A stretch of DNA of 64,000 bases from Aldersonia sp. NBC_00410 (GCF_026342035.1 NZ_JAPENM010000001.1:434001-498000), one strand, 5' to 3'; positions 8,396 to 18,580 are shown, numbered from the stretch's first letter. Program-made: numbers and translations. Notes: generated by a model from the letters alone, not told the origin.

Positions 8396-9568
8396 GTGTC
8401 GGGGACCATCAGGCCACGCACCGGGCGTGGCGCACGGTTCGTCGCGGCCTCGGTGCTGCTATTCGGTGTGTTCGAGATCGGCGCGGGGCCATTTCTCGAT
8501 ACCGCCCCGGTCGCGCATGCCCAGATCGCGCATACGCAGTCGAGCGACGACCTCGTCTCCGACCCGACACTCGCGACAGCCGGCGAGACGGTGGCGCCCG
8601 GCTCGTCCGTCACCGTCACCGGCACGGGCTGGAACTGCTCCTCAGCCGTGTCGATCACAGCGGAGTGGGCTCCCGGATCCGGGCTCGAAACCGATGTGGT
8701 CGACGGCGGGTTGACAGCCGCCATCCCGGTCGACGGCGATGTCGAACCCGGCACGTACACCATCTCGGCACAACAAATCCCGGCCCCCCGAATCGCGTCT
8801 CCCCCCACAGTGGGGGGTGCCACGGCCGTCAGGGAATGCGCGAGCGCGAGTGAGAGCCAGTCCGCCACGGTAGAGGTGGTCGCACCAGTTCGTCCCACGC
8901 TCGATGTGCAGGATTCGACGGTGGCGCAGGGTTCGTCCGCCAGAGTCATCGGCACGGGCTGGAACTGCTCCTCCACCGTCTCGATAACACCGGATTGGGC
9001 CCCCGGATCGGGGCTCGAAACCGATGTGGTCGACGGCGAGTTGACGGCCGACATCCCGGTGGGCCGCGACGTGCAACTCGGCACGTACACCATCTCCGCC
9101 ATGCAAACCGCGTCCCAAGTAGACCCGGCCACCGATTCCACAGCCGTGGTGGAGTGCGCGAGCCAGTCCACCATGGTCGAGGTGGTGGCGGGCGTGACGG
9201 CGAGCACCACGCCAGTGACTTCCACTCCTGTAACGACTTCCACTCCTGTAACCACCACCACAGGCGACCGGAAGGACGCGGCGAGTTCCGCGCCGAACTG
9301 GGAAGTTCCCGCGGCACTGCTCACGTTGGCTGTGGCGCTGGGTGCGGCGACATTGATTCGGCGCATGAGAAAGTCACGCCGGCAACGTGATACACGGCCC
9401 ACCGAACCCGATCGGGTGCATGTGCGTCCGAACCCGGATCCGCGTCCGCGGATGGACGTGACCACACTCGACGGACCACCGCCCGGTCCGGTCATTCGGG
9501 TGAGTGCGCACCGCGGCAATCACATCGCCACACTCACAGGAGACGAGTCCGATGAACCACCCAGCTGA
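8396..9568 (+). CDS. Secreted, membrane-anchored surface protein with two Ig-like-size repeats
   Basis: The 390-residue product starts at GTG 8396 behind a GGAGGGG Shine-Dalgarno sequence. An N-terminal hydrophobic signal (residues 15-35, with AHAQIAHAQ-like cleavage) leads to two copies of a roughly 90-residue module. Each copy has the core GTGWNCSS..SI, APGSGLETDVVDG and GTYTIS blocks and ends in a VxEC. The WNC and EC cysteines probably form one disulfide per module. A Thr/Pro spacer follows, then a single membrane segment (PAALLTLAVALGAATLI) and an unusually long basic cytoplasmic tail of about 65 residues. The first module carries an extra SPPTVGG insert, encoded by a near-perfect C6/G6 palindrome at 8801-8817. 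It overlaps the next gene by 17 bases, so the two are probably co-translated. Confidence 0.8.
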   Translation: MSGTIRPRTGRGARFVAASVLLFGVFEIGAGPFLDTAPVAHAQIAHTQSSDDLVSDPTLATAGETVAPGSSVTVTGTGWNCSSAVSITAEWAPGSGLETDVVDGGLTAAIPVDGDVEPGTYTISAQQIPAPRIASPPTVGGATAVRECASASESQSATVEVVAPVRPTLDVQDSTVAQGSSARVIGTGWNCSSTVSITPDWAPGSGLETDVVDGELTADIPVGRDVQLGTYTISAMQTASQVDPATDSTAVVECASQSTMVEVVAGVTASTTPVTSTPVTTSTPVTTTTGDRKDAASSAPNWEVPAALLTLAVALGAATLIRRMRKSRRQRDTRPTEPDRVHVRPNPDPRPRMDVTTLDGPPPGPVIRVSAHRGNHIATLTGDESDEPPS

Positions 9569-10151
9569 AGTCACCGCGCTCGACGTATTGCTCGGCACGC
9601 CGGGACGGCCTGCGGACGGCGCAGACCTGACGACCGTCCTCGATCGGCGCGGGGCCACCCGGGCGGCGCTGCACGGCGTATCGGGCATACCCGGCCAACT
9701 GCTTCGCTCAGTCGAGCGGCAGGTGAACGAGACTGTCGCGGGTCTACTGCAAGTCGACGTCGGCAGCACGCTGATCGAAGGGTGGCGGCGTTATGCGCTC
9801 CTCTCCGACGCCGCGCGGCGCACGCGATCGGGTAGCCGAGAGATAGTGCCACTGGCGCAACACACCGTCACGTCGAACCACAACCCCTGGATCGGGATCG
9901 AGACCGATGGCGTGACGATCCGCCGGATCGACCTGTATCTGACGATCACTGCGGTGCTGCATGGTGTCGATGCCGTCGTCGCCGACGCGAAGCTGATCGC
10001 GGTGGGGTCCGGCGACTGTGCCGTTACCGTCGCATTCGGGGTGGCGCCGCAGGGTGAACTGATGAAGCGCCGACGGGAATTCGCCGTTGGGGCGATCCTT
10101 CGGATACCGCGTCCGGTCCCGCTGCTCGCCGATTTTCGCGGGGTCGCGTAG
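9552..10151 (+). CDS. Conserved-looking protein of unknown function, coupled to the surface protein gene
   Basis: The 199-residue soluble protein has no signal peptide or membrane segment. Residues 100-199 look like a compact alpha/beta domain with short hydrophobic strands (WIGIETDGV, RRIDLYLTITAVLHGV, VTVAFGVAP). I do not recognise the family. ATG 9552 has an AGGAGA element about 9 bases upstream and lies inside the 3' end of the surface protein gene. Translation coupling is therefore likely, and the product may act on the cytoplasmic tail of its partner. Function is open. The reading frame is supported by typical codon use and the tight overlap. Confidence 0.65.
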   Translation: MNHPAEVTALDVLLGTPGRPADGADLTTVLDRRGATRAALHGVSGIPGQLLRSVERQVNETVAGLLQVDVGSTLIEGWRRYALLSDAARRTRSGSREIVPLAQHTVTSNHNPWIGIETDGVTIRRIDLYLTITAVLHGVDAVVADAKLIAVGSGDCAVTVAFGVAPQGELMKRRREFAVGAILRIPRPVPLLADFRGVA

Positions 10152-10163
10152 TTGTAGCGGCCC

Positions 10164-11526
<1,363 letters not shown>

Positions 11527-11794
11527 AACGGTGTCCGATTGCAGCGCACCTTCGGAAGCTGCAGCGTCTGCCGTCGGAGGCATCGGCCGGGAGGCCAGTC
11601 TAGTGCAGGGCGCGGACGCGCCTCCAACCGAACACGCGGCCGGGGCGAAGCCGCCGGGCGAATATGCACAGCCTGGGGCGCGTCGGGTCGGCCGCGGTTC
11701 CCGGCGCCGTGCGGACGGCTATGGTGACTGTCGAGTCCGACGCTGTCCGATTTGCGTCGGCGCGACCACCTCACGCCGGAGGGGAGGAGAGCGC

Positions 11795-12457
11795 TTGACC
11801 AGGTTCGTACTCCGCTGCGGAGACGTACCGGTGCCGATCACGCTCGCTTCTCTCCCGGCAAGCTCCGCAGCGCCGATCCCCACCGATGACGAGATCGACG
11901 AGACGCTCGTACCGCTCGGCGCCGAGCCCGACCCCCGTCTCATCGTGCTCGGCCGCGATTCTGGACTCGCCGCCGTGCTCACCCGGTTGATGCGCATCGA
12001 GCGACTCGACGTCGAGATCGCCTACGTCCCGGTCGAGCGGTCGGCAGCCTCCGCGATCTACGGCACCGGCACGGGCGCGGCGGCGGCCAAACGCGCTGTC
12101 GGCGGCGTCGCCACTCCGATGCCGCTGATTCGCGACGATCTCGGCATCGCGCTCGTCGGCAAGGCCCGTATCGACGGGCCGGGCAACGAGGGCCTCGTCG
12201 GCGAGGGGTTCGTCGACGACACCCGGATCTTCGCGAACAAGGCCAACTCGGTGCACATCTCCCCGATCGGTGAACTACCCGGCCTGCGCGCCTGCGCAGT
12301 GCGGGGGCAACTCCGCCGGCCCAAGTGGGTGACTGGCCGGGCAGCGCAGGTGGGCGCGGAGGCTGCGGTCGTCACCCGGGACGGCGTGCGCGGCGATCGC
12401 ACGGTCACTCGGTCGACGTTCTATCGACACGTCGAATCGTGGCAATTGGTCCGCTAG
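11795..12457 (+). CDS. Conserved actinobacterial protein beside purA (Rv0358-like)
   Basis: The 220-residue soluble protein is probably read from TTG 11795, since a strong GGAGGGGAGGAG ends 7 bases before it and no ATG fits. Its position, strand and size match the conserved gene that follows purA in mycobacteria (Rv0358, by memory). Hydrophobic strands such as RLIVLGRDSGLAAVLTRLM recall a small-molecule or nucleotide-binding fold. The GTGTGAAAAKRAVGG loop has a diacylglycerol kinase-like flavour, but I would not name a function on that. It is followed after 22 bases by the M50 protease gene, probably in the same transcript. Confidence 0.75.
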   Translation: MTRFVLRCGDVPVPITLASLPASSAAPIPTDDEIDETLVPLGAEPDPRLIVLGRDSGLAAVLTRLMRIERLDVEIAYVPVERSAASAIYGTGTGAAAAKRAVGGVATPMPLIRDDLGIALVGKARIDGPGNEGLVGEGFVDDTRIFANKANSVHISPIGELPGLRACAVRGQLRRPKWVTGRAAQVGAEAAVVTRDGVRGDRTVTRSTFYRHVESWQLVR

Positions 12458-12479
12458 GCACACGGGGATACTCGGTGGC

Positions 12480-13250
12480 ATGACCACAGCGCGCACGATC
12501 GGGGCGGTTCGGCCGAGCCCGGTGTTCCTCGGCTTCGTCGCTCTCACCGCGGCCGGTGGCGTGCTCGCCTGGCGCTCCGAGCTGGACTCGATGCCTGCGC
12601 GCGCCGGGGTGTTCGTGCTCGTGGTCGCGGGCTGGGTCGTCAGCCTGTGCCTGCACGAGTTCGCGCATGCCTTCACTGCCTGGCGAGCCGGTGACCACGA
12701 AGTGGAGTTGCGCGGGTATCTCACGCTCAACCCGTTGCGCTACAGTCACCCGCTGCTGTCGATCGGGCTGCCGATCGCATTCATCGCGCTCGGTGGCTTC
12801 GGCCTTCCCGGCGGGGCGGTGTACGTGCGTCCGGGATTGTTCGGGCCGGCGGTGCAACGGCGGATCAGCCTCGCCGGACCAGCGGTCAACGTGGCGCTCG
12901 CGGTGCTGCTGCTCGTGATCGTGCGCGTGTTCGCCGAGGGCAGCACGCATGCGGCGTTCTGGTGCGGGGTGAGCTTCCTGGCGTTCCTGCAGATCACTGC
13001 GTCGGTACTGAACCTGCTGCCGATCCCCGGGTTGGACGGTTACGGCGCGCTGGAGCCGTCGCTGTCGCCGAAAACACGCCGGGCGCTCGACCAGTACAAG
13101 GGGATCGGACTGCTCGCAGTGCTTGCGCTGCTTTGGGTGCCGTCGATCAACGCGTTCTTCTTCGACGCCGTGTACTGGCTGTTCGAGCTTTCCGGGGTGC
13201 CGGCGAACTGGTCGCGTTACGGCGCATACCTCACCCAGTTCTGGCGCTAG
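12480..13250 (+). CDS. M50-family site-2-protease-like membrane zinc metalloprotease (Rv0359-like)
   Basis: This is a 256-residue polytopic membrane protein with about six hydrophobic segments. The zinc motif is HEFAH at residues 59-63, with Glu60 as the catalytic base. The third ligand is expected in NLLPIPGLDG, aspartate at residue 186, which is the classical second motif of S2P proteases. No PDZ domain is present, so it belongs to the compact FtsH-like M50B subgroup. Such enzymes cut substrates inside the membrane, often anti-sigma factors or signal peptides. The partner here is unknown. The position matches the mycobacterial purA neighbourhood (Rv0359). Confidence 0.88.
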   Translation: MTTARTIGAVRPSPVFLGFVALTAAGGVLAWRSELDSMPARAGVFVLVVAGWVVSLCLHEFAHAFTAWRAGDHEVELRGYLTLNPLRYSHPLLSIGLPIAFIALGGFGLPGGAVYVRPGLFGPAVQRRISLAGPAVNVALAVLLLVIVRVFAEGSTHAAFWCGVSFLAFLQITASVLNLLPIPGLDGYGALEPSLSPKTRRALDQYKGIGLLAVLALLWVPSINAFFFDAVYWLFELSGVPANWSRYGAYLTQFWR

Positions 13251-13320
13251 CCACCACGCCGCACAACGACCGACGCGGAGCAGAAATGCCCCGAGCCGTA
13301 CCGCGGCGTTTCAATCCACC

Positions 13321-13515
13321 GTGATCGCAATCATTTCCGTCTTCGGGCGCTCACCGCAGGGCAAGCTCACCGAGATCGTCGACCACGTTGTGCCGGAGCT
13401 GCAGCGGCGCAATGTCTTCCACCGCGAGTACGCAGACGATGCAGCTACCTTTCGGGACGAACTGCGTGCGGGGGTGCGCGGTTCGTTGGGCGCTGCGGAT
13501 TACGAACCTGCCTGA
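13321..13515 (+). pseudogene. C-terminal remnant of an NtaA/SnaA/DszA-family flavin monooxygenase
   Basis: About 64 codons remain, including KLTEIVDHVVPELQRRNVF and an HREYADDAATFRDEL stretch. This matches the end of the NtaA-type enzyme at 15782-17068, which has FVDHVVPILRRRGIF followed by RHDYEEKTLRGRL. No upstream TIM-barrel sequence is present in any frame before it, since the M50 gene ends only 70 bases away. It is therefore a truncated remnant, probably left by a deletion at the left border of the sulfur island. Expression is unlikely to be meaningful. Confidence 0.75.
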
Positions 13516-13593
13516 GCGCAACCGTGGCGTCGATCGGCGCACTCGAGGAGACTTCGCCCACAACGAGAACTCGCCTGCAGGAGGAAAAGGATC

Positions 13594-14511
13594 GTGAGTC
13601 GTCAACCCGTGCTCGGAATCGATCTCGACACAGCGGTCGTCGCCGATATTCTCGATCCCGACGGCGCGCTCCCTGCCGCCGAATTCGGTGCTCTCCTCGA
13701 CGCATCGGGCGTGGACTTCGTCGTCCTCGGTGGTGACCTGGTCGACGCGGACGCCACCACGTCCGGTGCGACACTCGATTCGAGTGTCGCGGCGGCCATC
13801 CTCGCGACGCATACGCGCGGTGTCGGCCTCGTCGTCGCCGCGGCACCCGGCCGCCAGCACCCGTACAACCTGGCCAGGCGCCTGGCCTCGCTCGATCATC
13901 TCGGACGCGGGCGGACCGGCTGGTTGGCCGGCACCGAATCGCTCCGCGGGGCGGCGGGCAGTGCCGTGGCGGCCAACGCCGACGCCACCGCCGACGCGAT
14001 CCTGGTCGCGCGCAAGCTGTGGGAAAGCTGGCCGGCCGACAGCATCGTCGCCGACCATGAGCGAAGCGTCTTCACCGAATCGGAGCGGATCACCCATATC
14101 GATCACGAAGGTGTGTATTCGGTGTCGGGGCCGTTGAACGTGCCCGCTCCGCCGCAGGGGCACCCGCCGGTGTTCTGGCGTCCGCGCGGCGAGGCCGAGT
14201 TCGTCGCGGCCCAGAACTTCGCCGACGTACTGATCGTGCCCGCGCACCGCGTTGGCGCCGCGGCGGACATTGCGACCGCGCTCGCGGACGCAGAGTGGTC
14301 GGGCTCGCGTTCGGTGTTCGACGACATTCCGCTCGCCGCTGCCGGCATCGTCGTCCGCGTCCGTGCCGCAGTCGATCTGCCGGCCGTGCTCGCGGCCACC
14401 GTACACCTCCACCGCGAAAGCCCGGCGGCAACACTGCGGGAACGGCTTTCACTTCCGGCACCGGATTCGGTGCTACACGGATATGTGCGCAGCCTCTTCC
14501 CGGTTTCCTGA
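13594..14511 (+). CDS. Short luciferase-like flavin-dependent monooxygenase (NtaA-related, reduced)
   Basis: The 305-residue product is in the bacterial luciferase fold group, but about 140 residues shorter than the full NtaA-type enzymes nearby. Recognisable blocks are HPYNLARRLASLDHLGRGRTGW and, later, HEGVYSVSGPLNVPAPPQGHP, both matching the 19811-21169 enzyme. The stretch after the substrate loop, including the VIGTPEQVAD-like FMN region, is missing or rewritten. GTG 13594 has an AGGAGG element 10 bases upstream and the frame is clean, so it may be expressed. It might be an accessory subunit or a decaying copy. It leads the operon with the SfnB-like and NtaA-like genes. Confidence 0.7.
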   Translation: MSRQPVLGIDLDTAVVADILDPDGALPAAEFGALLDASGVDFVVLGGDLVDADATTSGATLDSSVAAAILATHTRGVGLVVAAAPGRQHPYNLARRLASLDHLGRGRTGWLAGTESLRGAAGSAVAANADATADAILVARKLWESWPADSIVADHERSVFTESERITHIDHEGVYSVSGPLNVPAPPQGHPPVFWRPRGEAEFVAAQNFADVLIVPAHRVGAAADIATALADAEWSGSRSVFDDIPLAAAGIVVRVRAAVDLPAVLAATVHLHRESPAATLRERLSLPAPDSVLHGYVRSLFPVS

Positions 14512-14535
14512 TCACGAACGAAGGAGAACCTCCCG

Positions 14536-15765
14536 ATGACCACCACGTCCGACACTCGCGTCGACATCGCGGACGTACCCGCACCCGGCACCGAGATCAC
14601 CCGTGCCGAACTCGTCGCGCAGATCGCGGCCGACGCCGACCGGCGGCGGCAGGCCGGCGGCACCGAACCTCCGTTCGCCGCCATCGAACTGCTCAAGCGG
14701 CACCGGATCGGTGCGGTGCGGGTTCCGGTCGAGCTCGGCGGGGCGGGCTACTCGCTGCGCGACCTGTTCGACCTGCTCATCGACCTGGCCGAGGCCGACC
14801 CGGACGTGCCGCACATCGTGCGCGCGCATTTCGGCTTCGTCGAAGAGTTGCTGCGGGTACCGACTACCGAGGCCAAGCGCCGGTGGCTGCCGGAAATCCT
14901 GGCGGGCAAGCTGTTCGGCGGCGCTATCTCCGAGCTGAGCACCCACACCGTCGGCGCCTACCAGTTCGATACCGAACTCACGCCGGCCGAGGACGGGCAT
15001 CGGCTCAACGGCACGAAGTTCTACAGCACGGGATCGCTGTTCTCCGATTACATCCGGGTCTCGGCGGCGCGTCCCGACGCCGATCCCGTGCTCGCCGTCG
15101 TGCGCGCACATGCACCGGGTATCGAACACCGCGACGACTGGGATGGGATCGGGCAGCGGCACACCGGTAGCGGCACCACGGTTTTCACCGATGTGGCGGT
15201 TGCCGACGCCGACCTGCTGCCGTTCCGCCCGAAGCTCGGCGGCACCCGTGCCCGCCAGTCGCTGCCGCAGCTGTTTCTGCACGCGATCGCGGCCGGCATC
15301 CTGCGCTCGGTCGCGACCGACGCCGCCGAAGTGGTGCGCACCCGCCGACGGACCTACGCATTCGCGACCGCCACCGAGCCGCGCCACGATCCGCAACTGC
15401 TGGAGATCATCGGGTCCATCACTGCCACGGCGTTCGCCGCGGAGGCGGTCGTGCGGGTCGCGGCGGAGGCCCAGGACGATGCGGCCGCCGTCGCGCGGAC
15501 CACCGGGGTCGACGCCGAACTCGAAGCCCGCGCATCCATTCTCGCTGCCAAGGCGAAGGTTGCCATCGAGGAGTCCGCGCTGCGCGCCGCCGGCCGGCTC
15601 TTCGATGTCGGCGGCGCGTCCTCGACCAGGGCATCCGCGCATCTGGATAGGCACTGGCGCAACCTGCGAACCCTGTTCTCGCACAACCCGACCGTGTACA
15701 AGGCTCGCGTGCTCGGCGACGTGTTCGTCAACGATGCAGCGCTGCCCGATACCGGATTCTTCTGA
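14536..15765 (+). CDS. Acyl-CoA-dehydrogenase-fold flavoprotein, DszC/SfnB-like (sulfur acquisition monooxygenase)
   Basis: The 409-residue protein has the acyl-CoA dehydrogenase layout: an N-terminal helical domain, a beta domain near GGAISELSTHTVGAYQFDT, and a C-terminal helical bundle ending in the HLDRHWRNLRTLFSHNP motif. That C-terminal motif and the length fit the DszC, SfnB and NtaA-partner group of FMNH2-dependent enzymes rather than true beta-oxidation dehydrogenases. Known members oxygenate sulfur or C-S compounds. It lies 24 bases after the short luciferase-like gene and 16 bases before the NtaA-like gene, with an AAGGAG ribosome site. An external flavin reductase would be needed and is not obvious in this island. 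Confidence 0.82.
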   Translation: MTTTSDTRVDIADVPAPGTEITRAELVAQIAADADRRRQAGGTEPPFAAIELLKRHRIGAVRVPVELGGAGYSLRDLFDLLIDLAEADPDVPHIVRAHFGFVEELLRVPTTEAKRRWLPEILAGKLFGGAISELSTHTVGAYQFDTELTPAEDGHRLNGTKFYSTGSLFSDYIRVSAARPDADPVLAVVRAHAPGIEHRDDWDGIGQRHTGSGTTVFTDVAVADADLLPFRPKLGGTRARQSLPQLFLHAIAAGILRSVATDAAEVVRTRRRTYAFATATEPRHDPQLLEIIGSITATAFAAEAVVRVAAEAQDDAAAVARTTGVDAELEARASILAAKAKVAIEESALRAAGRLFDVGGASSTRASAHLDRHWRNLRTLFSHNPTVYKARVLGDVFVNDAALPDTGFF

Positions 15766-15781
15766 TCGACAAGGGGAAGTC

Positions 15782-17068
15782 ATGACGCTCCAAGAGCCTT
15801 CGCTGGTGCTCAACGTCAACGTGCTCGACGTCGGCGTCGCGCCCGGCGCGTGGAAGCTCGGGGTAGCGCCGAACGCCTTCGTCGACGCCGCTCATTTCGC
15901 CGAAGTGGCGCAGATCGCGGAACGCGGCACTCTCGACGCGTTCTTCCTCGCCGACGGCCCGGGGTTCTGGGAGAACCCGCGGGTCAAGCCGACTCGAGCG
16001 CTGGAGCCGAGCGTACTGCTGGCGACCGTCGCGGAGCACACCTCGCATATCGGGCTGATCGGGACCGCCTCGACGACATTCAACGATCCGGTCGAACTGG
16101 CGCAGCGCTTCCTTTCGCTCGACCATGCGAGTGGTGGGCGGGTGGCCTGGAATGTCGTGACCACCTATTCCCCGGTCGCGGCCGCCAACTTCGGTTACAG
16201 CGTCATTCCGGATCGCGACACGCGCTACGCCCGCGCCGAGGAGTTCGTCGATATCGTTCGACTGCTGTGGGATTCGAGCCTGACCGGGAACCGGGTGCAG
16301 TACCACGGCGCCCACTTCGACATCGATACCCGGCTCGATGTTCGGCCTTCCGCGCAGGGCTATCCGGCCCTGATCCAGGCCGGCGGCTCCCCAGCGGGAC
16401 GCGAACTGGCGGGCCGAACCGCGCACGGCGTGTTCAGCGCGGAATTGACGCTCACCGAGGGCATCCGGCACTACCGGCAGGTGAAGGATGCCGCGGTGCG
16501 TGCCGGGCGCGACTCGGACGAGGTGAAAATCCTGCCGGGCCTGATTACCGTGCTCGGTTCGACCGAAGCCGAGGCCATCGAACGGCACGAGCGGCTGCGT
16601 GCCGACGTGCCCTCGGACTTCGGACTCGACCGATTGAGTACCACCCTCGGCGCCGACGTGCGCACGTTGAACCAGGACGCCCCGATTCCGGCCGACATTC
16701 TCGCAGCGCCGAAAGATGTCGCCAATTATCAAGGTTCGCTTGGCTTCCGCGAGTCCGTCGTCGGCCTTGCCACCGAGGGAAACCTCACCGTTCGCCAGTT
16801 GCTGCGCGCCCTCAACGGCAGTGGCGGCCACCGCGCCGTGATCGGTACTCCCGAACAGGTTGCCGACACCATCGAGGAGTGGTTCCGGGCCGGCGCAGCA
16901 GACGGCTTCAACCTCATGCCGGACGCGTTCCCGTCGGGGCTGGCCGACTTCGTCGACCACGTCGTACCGATCCTGCGCCGACGCGGCATCTTCCGCCACG
17001 ACTACGAGGAGAAGACACTGCGCGGCCGGCTCGGTGTGCCGGTTCGGGCGCTCGATCCCGCGCGGTAA
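15782..17068 (+). CDS. NtaA/SnaA/DszA-family FMNH2-dependent monooxygenase
   Basis: The full-length (428-residue) enzyme of the nitrilotriacetate monooxygenase family has a luciferase-type TIM barrel. Its blocks include LDAFFLADGPGFW, a LSLDHASGGRVAWNVVTT stretch typical of the family, YPALIQAGGSPAGRELA, and AVIGTPEQVADTIEEWF near the C-terminus. The family oxidises C-N or C-S bonds with reduced FMN from a separate reductase. The neighbouring SfnB-like and TauD-like genes favour an organosulfur substrate. ATG 15782 is preceded by GGGGAAG. It ends the rightward operon that begins at 13594. Confidence 0.88.
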   Translation: MTLQEPSLVLNVNVLDVGVAPGAWKLGVAPNAFVDAAHFAEVAQIAERGTLDAFFLADGPGFWENPRVKPTRALEPSVLLATVAEHTSHIGLIGTASTTFNDPVELAQRFLSLDHASGGRVAWNVVTTYSPVAAANFGYSVIPDRDTRYARAEEFVDIVRLLWDSSLTGNRVQYHGAHFDIDTRLDVRPSAQGYPALIQAGGSPAGRELAGRTAHGVFSAELTLTEGIRHYRQVKDAAVRAGRDSDEVKILPGLITVLGSTEAEAIERHERLRADVPSDFGLDRLSTTLGADVRTLNQDAPIPADILAAPKDVANYQGSLGFRESVVGLATEGNLTVRQLLRALNGSGGHRAVIGTPEQVADTIEEWFRAGAADGFNLMPDAFPSGLADFVDHVVPILRRRGIFRHDYEEKTLRGRLGVPVRALDPAR

Positions 17069-17075
17069 AGCTGGT

Positions 17076-17273
17076 ATGCCGGAAGGTGTGGCCCGCGGCG
17101 ATCATCCGCAGCGCACCCCGTTCTACGGCGCGGTGCTGATGATCGTCGCGTTCGTCACCGGCAGCCTGACCGCACCGGTGGACATGCCGACCGCGGCGCA
17201 CGCGGTGATCATCGTGTGCGCGGTGATCGTCGGCCTGATCGGCTTCGGGATGACGTTCCGCGACCTGTCATGA
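17076..17273 (+). CDS. Small two-helix membrane protein
   Basis: The 65-residue product has two hydrophobic segments (FYGAVLMIVAFVTGSL and AHAVIIVCAVIVGLIGFG) and short charged ends. The gene starts 7 bases after the NtaA-like stop codon, so it could be read from the same transcript; a GTG five codons downstream is an alternative start. Its end overlaps the convergent MFS gene by 6 bases. I do not recognise the family. Two clean membrane helices support a real gene, but the size keeps confidence moderate. Confidence 0.5.
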   Translation: MPEGVARGDHPQRTPFYGAVLMIVAFVTGSLTAPVDMPTAAHAVIIVCAVIVGLIGFGMTFRDLS

Positions 17274-18557
17274 ACGGGAACGACGACGGATGCGGGCAAC
17301 GACCTCGCGCAGTGGCTTCACATGTATGCCCTGCAACGCGGCTTCGCGTCGAGCGGTCGTGCGGGAGATGAGTACCCCCACAATGGCCAGTGCCCAGATC
17401 GGGTACTGGACCAGCCACGCAAGCCGGAAGGCGTCGAAGGTCAATCCGCCCGCCCGGTCGAGCACGATACCGATCACCTCGATGGTGACGAGACTCGCAG
17501 CGAAGCCGCCCACGTTTACCATGCCCTGGGCGGTACCCATACTGGTGCTCGGGTTCGAGGTGCGCGCATAGTCGAATCCGATCACCGAACCCGGTCCACC
17601 GACCGAGATGACCACGACGAGCGCCACGAGCAGCCACACCGGCGCTGGATGGGGAAGCGAAAGCACGATCGTCCACATCGTGACGGTGCCGGTGATGCTG
17701 CCGAGCACCAGCCAGGAACGACGCAACGGATAGCGCCCGGTGAGCAATCCGAGAATCGGGCCCGCGATGACCGCGGACAGCACCGAGACGGTGAGCATGC
17801 CGCCCGCAGCCGACAGCGAAAGCCCCTGTGCAGAAACCAGATACGGAACGCCCCACATCAGCGCGAAGGTGGTGATGGAGAACTGGGTGCCCATATGACT
17901 GAAGAATCCGAGCCGGGTGCCGGGTCGTCGCCAGACGGTGGCTATCTGGCCGCGGAGTTCGCGCAACCCACCGCTGGGCCCGACCCGCGGGTGCGCCGGG
18001 TGCGGCGAGTCCTTGATGACGGCCAGCGCGAGGCAGCACGACAGCACCCCGACCGCCGCGGCGGAAAGGAAGGCGGTCTCCCAGCCCGGCCCGCGCAGCA
18101 GTGCCAGCAGTGGCACGGCGGAGAGCACTTGGCCGAACTGACCGAGGATGCCGGTGAGCTGGGATACCAACGGGACCCGGCGCGGCGCAAACCACTCGGG
18201 CACCAGGCGCAGTACCGCCAGGAAGGTGAACGCATCGCCGGTGCCGACCAGGACGCGCCCGAGCACCGCGACCGGGACGGCGCCGGTGAGGGCCAGCACC
18301 GTCTCCCCCGCCGCCATCGCGATCGCACCCGTCGCGATCATGGTCCGCGAACCGAGTCGGTCGAGCAGCAGGCCGGCCGGGATCTGCATTCCGGCATAGA
18401 CGATGACCTGCAGGACGACAAAGCTGGCCAGCACCGAAGGATCGACCGCGAAGCGCTCCTGCGCCTGTAGACCGGAGACCCCGAAGGCGGTCCGGTTCAG
18501 CACGGCGATCACGTAGGCGAAAACGCCGACGATCCAGATCGACCAGGCGCGTTTCAT
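17268..18557 (-). CDS. Major facilitator superfamily transporter
   Basis: The 429-residue protein has about twelve hydrophobic segments. The MFS loop after helix 2 appears as GLLLDRLGSRTMIATG, in the place of the usual G-x-x-x-D-R-x-G-R-R motif. The second half is symmetrical. It lies 106 bases downstream of the TauD/AtsK-like dioxygenase on the same strand, with a strong hairpin between them. This position suggests import of the sulfonate or sulfate ester that the island degrades, or export of a product. Direction of transport cannot be read from sequence. Confidence 0.88.
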   Translation of the reverse strand: MKRAWSIWIVGVFAYVIAVLNRTAFGVSGLQAQERFAVDPSVLASFVVLQVIVYAGMQIPAGLLLDRLGSRTMIATGAIAMAAGETVLALTGAVPVAVLGRVLVGTGDAFTFLAVLRLVPEWFAPRRVPLVSQLTGILGQFGQVLSAVPLLALLRGPGWETAFLSAAAVGVLSCCLALAVIKDSPHPAHPRVGPSGGLRELRGQIATVWRRPGTRLGFFSHMGTQFSITTFALMWGVPYLVSAQGLSLSAAGGMLTVSVLSAVIAGPILGLLTGRYPLRRSWLVLGSITGTVTMWTIVLSLPHPAPVWLLVALVVVISVGGPGSVIGFDYARTSNPSTSMGTAQGMVNVGGFAASLVTIEVIGIVLDRAGGLTFDAFRLAWLVQYPIWALAIVGVLISRTTARREAALQGIHVKPLREVVARIRRRSRS

Positions 18558-18580
18558 TACCTACGAAATTACCGCCGGGC

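Noticed and set aside
8203-9519. A 438-codon minus-strand frame opposite the surface protein
   Set aside because: It lacks a start context and domain. The plus-strand protein has a signal peptide, ribosome site and repeats.
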